Source: an uncultured Prevotella sp. (lineage in GTDB: Bacteria; Bacteroidota; Bacteroidia; Bacteroidales; Bacteroidaceae). Taken from it: 64,000 nucleotides of DNA. A program made the translations under genes and the position numbers. The notes beneath the pieces were generated by a model. That model was not told the DNA's origin. It saw only the letters and a list, made by a program, of their open reading frames with translations, and did not search any database. Below are positions 58,961 to 64,000 of the stretch, piece after piece. How positions within the stretch are numbered: the first letter of the stretch is position 1; the number at the start of each line of letters is the position of its first letter. The stretch lies in NCBI GenBank assembly GCA_905233165.1, contig CAJODL010000001.1:689927-753926 (forward strand). The letters run 5' to 3'.

Positions 58961-60423
58961 TGAAACGACAATTCTTTAAAGTACTTAGTTTACTGATGTT
59001 CTGTGCTGCAGCACAGCAGTTGAATGCCCGTATTGGTTTCTCTATGGCAGAAGAGATAGCTAGCCAGAATACCCCAGAGGGGTGGAAACCAGTGGAACTG
59101 CCTCAGGGTATGCCTACGTCATTTCTGGCAGCCAATACATTTATCATTACTGCTGCTCCTTTCAATGCCTCTACATCTTCAGAGGATAATACAGCAGCCA
59201 TTCAGGCAGCTCTCGATGCTGCTGCTGCTGCTGGTGGCGGTATGGTGGTGATACCAAAGGGCACTTTTGTTTCCGGCTGTCTTCAGGTGGGTAGCAAGAC
59301 GGTGCTTCACCTCTGTGAGGGTGCTACGCTGAAGTTGAAGGCTATCGATACCTTCCCCACAGACGATAATGGCTATCACATGATGGAGAATCCTTTCATT
59401 ACAGGTAAGAAGGACGCATCCGACATCGTAATCGAGGGTGAGAGCCGCACTACCTCCATTCTTGATGGCCAGGGTGGTCCTTGGTGGGATGAGGTAGAGA
59501 AAGCAAAGACTGTAAAGAAATCTGTCAAGCGTGGTCCTATGATACGCTTCTGGCAGGGTAGCCGCTATCTGTTCCGTAATTTCTGCGTACAGAATGCCCC
59601 AGGCACCAATATCACCATTGGTCGTGGCGGTAAGGGCAGTAATGTCACTGTTCATGCCATTAACATAAAGAATCCGGCCTCTACTGCTGCGGACCCTTCT
59701 CATAATACTGATGGCTTCCCAATCTGGACACAGTATGTCAATATCTACGACTGCGAGATTGATACTGGCGATGATAATATTGTAACAGATTCAGATGCCC
59801 AGTTCGTTCATGCGTGGAACTGTATGCTGAAAGAGGGGCATGGTGCTTCTCTCGGCAGCTTTACCAAGAATATGCACGACATCATCTACGAGGACCTTAC
59901 CTTTATGGGTACTGACTGCGGTTTCCGCCTCAAGAGTAATCGTGACAGGAGCGGTGATGTGTATAACATCGTATTCCGTAACTGTAATATGTTCAATGTT
60001 GCAAGTCCTTTCGTCATTACCAGTTGGTATGATAAGATTCCAAAAACTCCTGAGGATGCAGCAGCATCACCTGACGAACTTTTGGAGACAACGCCGCGTT
60101 TCCATGGCGTGCTCCTTCAGAATGTTAGGGTCATGGGATATTCGAAATATAGCGGAAGTCCGAAGAACTATTTCGGCATCTTTATTTACGGACGTCCTGA
60201 GGCTCCAGTGAAGGACGTCACCTTCGACAATGTGCAGATTACTCACAGCAAGGGTATTAAGATGAATTTTTGTGAGGGCATAAAGTTCACCGGCAACTGC
60301 AGCTTTGAGGTTAGGAATCCTAAAAAGAAAGAGTTGAATGCTGTAGCTACCAAAGACCTTGAGAACGTAATGGTGGAGAGATTTAACGGTTCTTACACTT
60401 GGAAGAATAAAACAATAGAATAA
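58960..60423 (+). CDS. GH28 enzyme, tandem paralogue without dockerin
   Basis: A 487-residue exported enzyme, clearly similar along its length to the catalytic part of the preceding gene: 'AAMPLQG..'-type signal region, 'GGGMVVIPKGTFVSGCLQVG', 'PSHNTDGFPIWTQYVNIYDC', 'DTGDDNIVTDSDAQFVHAWN', 'EGHGASLGSF', 'GFRLKSNRDRSGD'. It ends right after the beta-helix ('..NGSYTWKNKTIE'), where the neighbour continues into its beta module and dockerin. A tandem duplication followed by loss or gain of the tail explains the pair. It may divide labour with the neighbour on chain length or acetylation. Confidence 0.92.
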   Translation: MKRQFFKVLSLLMFCAAAQQLNARIGFSMAEEIASQNTPEGWKPVELPQGMPTSFLAANTFIITAAPFNASTSSEDNTAAIQAALDAAAAAGGGMVVIPKGTFVSGCLQVGSKTVLHLCEGATLKLKAIDTFPTDDNGYHMMENPFITGKKDASDIVIEGESRTTSILDGQGGPWWDEVEKAKTVKKSVKRGPMIRFWQGSRYLFRNFCVQNAPGTNITIGRGGKGSNVTVHAINIKNPASTAADPSHNTDGFPIWTQYVNIYDCEIDTGDDNIVTDSDAQFVHAWNCMLKEGHGASLGSFTKNMHDIIYEDLTFMGTDCGFRLKSNRDRSGDVYNIVFRNCNMFNVASPFVITSWYDKIPKTPEDAAASPDELLETTPRFHGVLLQNVRVMGYSKYSGSPKNYFGIFIYGRPEAPVKDVTFDNVQITHSKGIKMNFCEGIKFTGNCSFEVRNPKKKELNAVATKDLENVMVERFNGSYTWKNKTIE

Positions 60424-60457
60424 TTTTCCTATACTAACATAAATAAACTCAAGACTA

Positions 60458-63400
60458 ATGAAACAAACATGTATTCGTATTTTGTTTGCCCTTATGGCGC
60501 TGCTGACATTATGCAGCGTCCAGGCAGCAAAAAAGGTTCACATGCTGGGTGATTCCACGATGGCTCCCTATGATCCATCGGCTACGATTACCCGTGGTTG
60601 GGGTATGTACTTCGGAGACTTCCTCACCAGTGGTTGGACCTCTATCAATTACGCCCTCGGTGGACGTGATGCCCGCAGTGGTTACAACGAACTGTGGCTC
60701 ACCAAGGCCAAGGCCAACGTGGAAGCTGGGGACTATGTCATCATCCAGTTTGCACACAACGACGAGATGTTCAATGGCGTTGACCATGATGAACTGGTCA
60801 CCCAGCTGGCAAACGACAATGTTACATTGAGCGACTCTCGTGGTACTAATCCTTCAACAACTTACAAGACCCTGATAGGTCAGATTGTTGATGAGGTAAA
60901 GGCATTGGGAGCTACACCTATCCTTGTAGGTCCTGCCTGTCGCTTCTGGTTCACCGATGAGAAGATTCGCCGTACTGGCACTCATGACCTGGGTGGCGGC
61001 TACAACCTGGTGACCGACGAATATACTGCTGAAGGCGGTGTATTTAAGAAATTCAACTCTACTCGTACATTGCCAGAGGATGACTACTCTATGAGTTATA
61101 ACTGGCAAATGCAACAGCTGGCAACAGCCAAGGGTGTGCCATATATTGACCTCACCACAGCCACTAAGACTCTCTATGAGAGTTATGGCTCGGCAAAGTG
61201 TGCAGAACTGTTGCAGGCAACAAAGAGCGATGGTAATGGTGGCACTGCTGTCGATGGTACTCACTTCCGCACTATGGGTGCTCTGCTCGTAGCAAAGGAG
61301 TGTGCTCAGCTTATTGCAGCATCTGCAAATGCCGACCTTGCTACTTTGAAAGAGAATATCACAATTCCTACAGGCCTGAGTGTGTCTCCTTCTACAGCAA
61401 ATATGGGTAAGGTCTGGACGGGTAGTACTGTCTCTCAGGAGTTTACCATCAATGGCTTCGACCTCACACCAGCAGAGGGTAATATAACAGTTAGTGCTAC
61501 GGGCGAAGTAGAACTTTCAAAAGATGGTGAGACATGGACTGCCGAGGGACTGGAACTTCCTTATGCAGGAGGAACGATTGTTCAGAATATATATGCTCGT
61601 GCTACCCAGACGGCAGCAGGAACACTCGACGAGACAGTCTCTGTAGTGTTAGGCTCTAACGCTGTCAATATTCCACTGACGGCTGAGTTCGTACCATTTA
61701 GCGGTGGCGAGCCGATGAGCGTCAACTGGCCATTGGCAAGCAGTGGCGATGAGACCCTCACTGGCGAGGCTACCTATGCCGGTCCTACACTCGGCACCGG
61801 TGTTGGAGGCAGTCGTTATAAAAACGATATGTTCCAGGTATGGGGCGGTAGCAGTCAGGGCTCATGGTCGGTTGCTGAGGATGATGATCCAAACCGCTAT
61901 GTTGAGTTCAGCGTGACGGCTCCTGCCGGCAAGGCTCTCGATATCAACAATATTGCGATGAAGGTTAGTGCGCAGGGGACCAACAGTATCTGCTGTCACG
62001 TATACTATTCTACTGACGATTTCAACACTCGTACTACTATCTATGCCCCTGTTGCTATGACGTCAGGCGTTGATAACCAGGTCTCTGTTTCACCTGTTAT
62101 CCAGCTTGCTGCCAATCAGACGGTAAAAGTACGCGTATATCCTTGGAGCACAGCAGACTTTGCAAGCGGCAAGTATATTGGCATTAAGGATGTTGTTATC
62201 AGCGGTCAGTCAAAGGCCGATGAAACTCCTGTGACTCCTGTTACCATCAGCTATTCGCTGGGTAATGTAGAGTGTGAGGGTACCATTGTTCCAGAAGGTG
62301 CTGAGTCAACAACAGGTGCAAGCTATACAATTCCAAAGAATTACACGCTCTATAAGGAAGGTTATACTCTGACAGGTTGGACGGACGGTACTGCCACTTA
62401 TAACGTCGGCAAGACCTATACCCTGACAGGTGATATGGCTCTTACTCCTGTGTTCACAGAGAATACTGTGACATTGAACCAACGTACAACTCCTGTTACA
62501 GCCACGTGGAATTTGGAGCCACAGGAAGGCGTTCCTGCCATAAATATTACAGAGGGACAGACAGGAATCCGTGTGACTCAGGTAACAGTTGGCGCAAAGT
62601 CGCTTGACCTCAAGTTGGGCATTGATAACACAGTAGCTAATGAGAATGGTAAAAAAGGAAAACTGGTAAACAAAGGACGTTCTTCATGGTGTCAGTCTAA
62701 CCAGGCTACTAAGTTTACCATTCCTTCTTGTAAGGGAGCAAAGGTCAGCATGAAGGGTTATGCCGCCTTCAGCACTACTACTATAGATGGCAATGCCGAT
62801 TATACTTCTGGTAATATCATTACCGATTATGAGATTGGTAGTAAGGCTGAGACAATCGACATTGTTCTTGGTGCAAAACCTGATAATGCTAATAAGTCAG
62901 ACTGCGAGTATATGAGCTATATATCCGTAACGCTGCCTGAACTGGCACAGCCACAGGAGAAGGCTATCATCGATACCGACTTCCAGGACTGGGAAAAGTC
63001 AAGCACAACGTCTGTTATTACTACTGCTTTCAGCAAAGAGCAGATTACTTTCACATACGAAGCAACTAGCGTAGATCCGACAGCAACCAACGAAAGTAAA
63101 TTCCCGACTACCACCTATCCTGAATGTAAGGGATATATTATGTCTGCAAAGTCGGTTGCTACAGTAACCACTACTGCTTTCGGCAATATCACCAAGGTGC
63201 GCTTCCGTCACGGGGCTACCGGCAACAATCGTGGTTGGGGCCTGAAGGTTAAAGGCGACGGTGATGCTGACTGGGTAACGCTGAGCACAGCAACAGTCGG
63301 CTCAACCCCAACATGGGTAGAGGTAGAGGTTAACCGTCAGAACGTTCAGTTACAATGGTATAATCTCAATACCAGTCAGAATGCCTACATGTTCGAACTG

Positions 63401-64000
63401 GAGGTTTATAGCAAGGTGGTTCCTACTGCAGACCAGGTTACTCTGACAACAAATGTCAGTCCTGCTAACTCTGGAACCATCAAGGTAAGTCCTGCTGGCA
63501 CAGAATTTGACAAGGATGCGGAGGTTACTGTAACCGCTACCAGGAATTTTGGCTATAAGTTTGTAGAATGGCAGAATGCTGAGGGCAGTAAGGTGTCTGA
63601 TGATGATGCCTATACCTTCACTATTAGCGAAAATACTGAACTGAAGGCTGTCTTCGAGGCTGTTCCTGTTTATACTGTTAAGACAAGCGTCACCAACGAT
63701 GCAGATCGTGAGATGGGAAGTATTACCTTGACTCCTAATGACCATAATGGTAAGTATGAGAAGGGCACAAAGATTACTGCTACTGCCAATGAACTGCCTA
63801 TCTTGAAGTTCCTTTCTTGGACTGACGAGAATGAGAATAAAGGTGCTGCGGCTACTCGCGAGCTGACTATCAATAGTGATATGACTCTGGTAGCAAACTA
63901 TGAGGTGCAGGACTTCATTGCTGCATTTAATGCAAGTAAGACATCAGCGTATGCTGACCGTGCTGGTGATACTTATCCTTTTGCTGCTGACGCAACGTGG
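60458..64000 (+). CDS. Giant pectin esterase: CE12-type SGNH domain plus beta repeats (3' end outside window)
   Basis: The frame is open for 1181 codons to the window end. After a signal peptide (about 1-23) comes an SGNH hydrolase of the rhamnogalacturonan acetylesterase type (about 26-290): 'HMLGDSTMAPYD' (Ser33), 'ALGGRDARSG', 'IIQFAHND' (Asn101) and 'AVDGTHFRTMGA' (Asp266, His269). It should remove acetyl groups from pectin. Then follow Ig-like stretches (about 305-420), beta modules, and InlB-type repeats ('KEGYTLTGWTDGTATYNVGK', 'NTELKAVFEA', 'DMTLVANYEV'). The last residues ('DFIAAFNASKTSAYADRAGD') look like the start of a further domain, possibly lyase-related. It lies 34 bases after GH28 in the same operon. 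Confidence 0.85.
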   Translation, partial: MKQTCIRILFALMALLTLCSVQAAKKVHMLGDSTMAPYDPSATITRGWGMYFGDFLTSGWTSINYALGGRDARSGYNELWLTKAKANVEAGDYVIIQFAHNDEMFNGVDHDELVTQLANDNVTLSDSRGTNPSTTYKTLIGQIVDEVKALGATPILVGPACRFWFTDEKIRRTGTHDLGGGYNLVTDEYTAEGGVFKKFNSTRTLPEDDYSMSYNWQMQQLATAKGVPYIDLTTATKTLYESYGSAKCAELLQATKSDGNGGTAVDGTHFRTMGALLVAKECAQLIAASANADLATLKENITIPTGLSVSPSTANMGKVWTGSTVSQEFTINGFDLTPAEGNITVSATGEVELSKDGETWTAEGLELPYAGGTIVQNIYARATQTAAGTLDETVSVVLGSNAVNIPLTAEFVPFSGGEPMSVNWPLASSGDETLTGEATYAGPTLGTGVGGSRYKNDMFQVWGGSSQGSWSVAEDDDPNRYVEFSVTAPAGKALDINNIAMKVSAQGTNSICCHVYYSTDDFNTRTTIYAPVAMTSGVDNQVSVSPVIQLAANQTVKVRVYPWSTADFASGKYIGIKDVVISGQSKADETPVTPVTISYSLGNVECEGTIVPEGAESTTGASYTIPKNYTLYKEGYTLTGWTDGTATYNVGKTYTLTGDMALTPVFTENTVTLNQRTTPVTATWNLEPQEGVPAINITEGQTGIRVTQVTVGAKSLDLKLGIDNTVANENGKKGKLVNKGRSSWCQSNQATKFTIPSCKGAKVSMKGYAAFSTTTIDGNADYTSGNIITDYEIGSKAETIDIVLGAKPDNANKSDCEYMSYISVTLPELAQPQEKAIIDTDFQDWEKSSTTSVITTAFSKEQITFTYEATSVDPTATNESKFPTTTYPECKGYIMSAKSVATVTTTAFGNITKVRFRHGATGNNRGWGLKVKGDGDADWVTLSTATVGSTPTWVEVEVNRQNVQLQWYNLNTSQNAYMFELEVYSKVVPTADQVTLTTNVSPANSGTIKVSPAGTEFDKDAEVTVTATRNFGYKFVEWQNAEGSKVSDDDAYTFTISENTELKAVFEAVPVYTVKTSVTNDADREMGSITLTPNDHNGKYEKGTKITATANELPILKFLSWTDENENKGAAATRELTINSDMTLVANYEVQDFIAAFNASKTSAYADRAGDTYPFAADATW

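Noticed and set aside
1..64000. tRNA, rRNA, tmRNA, prophage or intact insertion sequence
   Set aside because: By eye I found no cloverleaf with a CCA end, no rRNA core words, and no transposase or integrase gene; a covariance search would be decisive.

Overview
This window looks like chromosomal DNA of a gut- or rumen-type Prevotella/Segatella relative (Bacteroidota). The evidence is two SusC/SusD polysaccharide-utilisation loci, promoters with a TAnnTTTG -7 box instead of sigma70 boxes, few Shine-Dalgarno sequences, C-terminal sorting tails of the 'GLYIVNGKK' kind, and BspA-type leucine-rich repeats. I see no rRNA, tRNA, CRISPR array, prophage or intact insertion sequence.

Layout. 1-1466: 5'-truncated phosphoethanolamine transferase. 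1467-3921: a decayed Lrp/AsnC regulator and a 21-bp repeat on either side of an outer-membrane barrel gene. 3922-7474: small membrane protein, then a TetR regulator divergent from a hotdog thioesterase and a secreted TPR protein, with a clear palindromic operator between them. 7563-10061: GH31 enzyme on its own promoter. 10220-22642: a fructan locus on the minus strand, transcribed SusC - SusD - DUF4960 lipoprotein - GH32-like lipoprotein - carbohydrate-binding-like protein - GH32 - sugar permease - fructokinase. 22852-25241: its probable regulator, a sugar-binding domain joined through one membrane helix straight to an AraC domain, preceded by a patatin-like hydrolase. Fructan would be bound and imported by SusCD, cut by the GH32 proteins, carried inward as fructose by the permease and phosphorylated by the kinase.

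25442-31022: GH2 enzyme, LolA-like protein, Ser/Thr kinase, LRR protein, HTH-like protein and a 46-residue peptide. 31023-32178: debris including the end of a DUF4143 ATPase. 32179-36561: an AT-rich plus-strand cluster of small envelope proteins (DUF2752, two TM2 proteins, lipoproteins, one broken by a stop at the lipobox). 36562-37415: gene-free structured DNA. 37416-41876: small proteins, aquaporin, B3/4 protein, TerC and YicC.

42020-64000: a pectin locus. On the minus strand are SusC, SusD and a surface glycan-binding lipoprotein, then after a terminator GH28, PL1, a small sorting-tail protein and a second PL1. On the plus strand are two tandem GH28 enzymes and a giant CE12-type acetylesterase that runs off the window. 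PL1 lyases and GH28 hydrolases cut homogalacturonan while the esterase removes acetyl groups. Two of the enzymes end in dockerin-like repeats. No hybrid two-component regulator for this locus is visible here.

Of most interest: the stripped-down membrane regulator and its perfect inverted-repeat operator candidate; 7- and 8-bp tandem repeats scattered between genes and also inside genes, including two signal peptides where a change in copy number would shift frame; the TM2/DUF2752 cluster, which shares a helically phased promoter motif with the 46-residue peptide gene; and arrays of 15-bp palindromes at exact 22-bp spacing.
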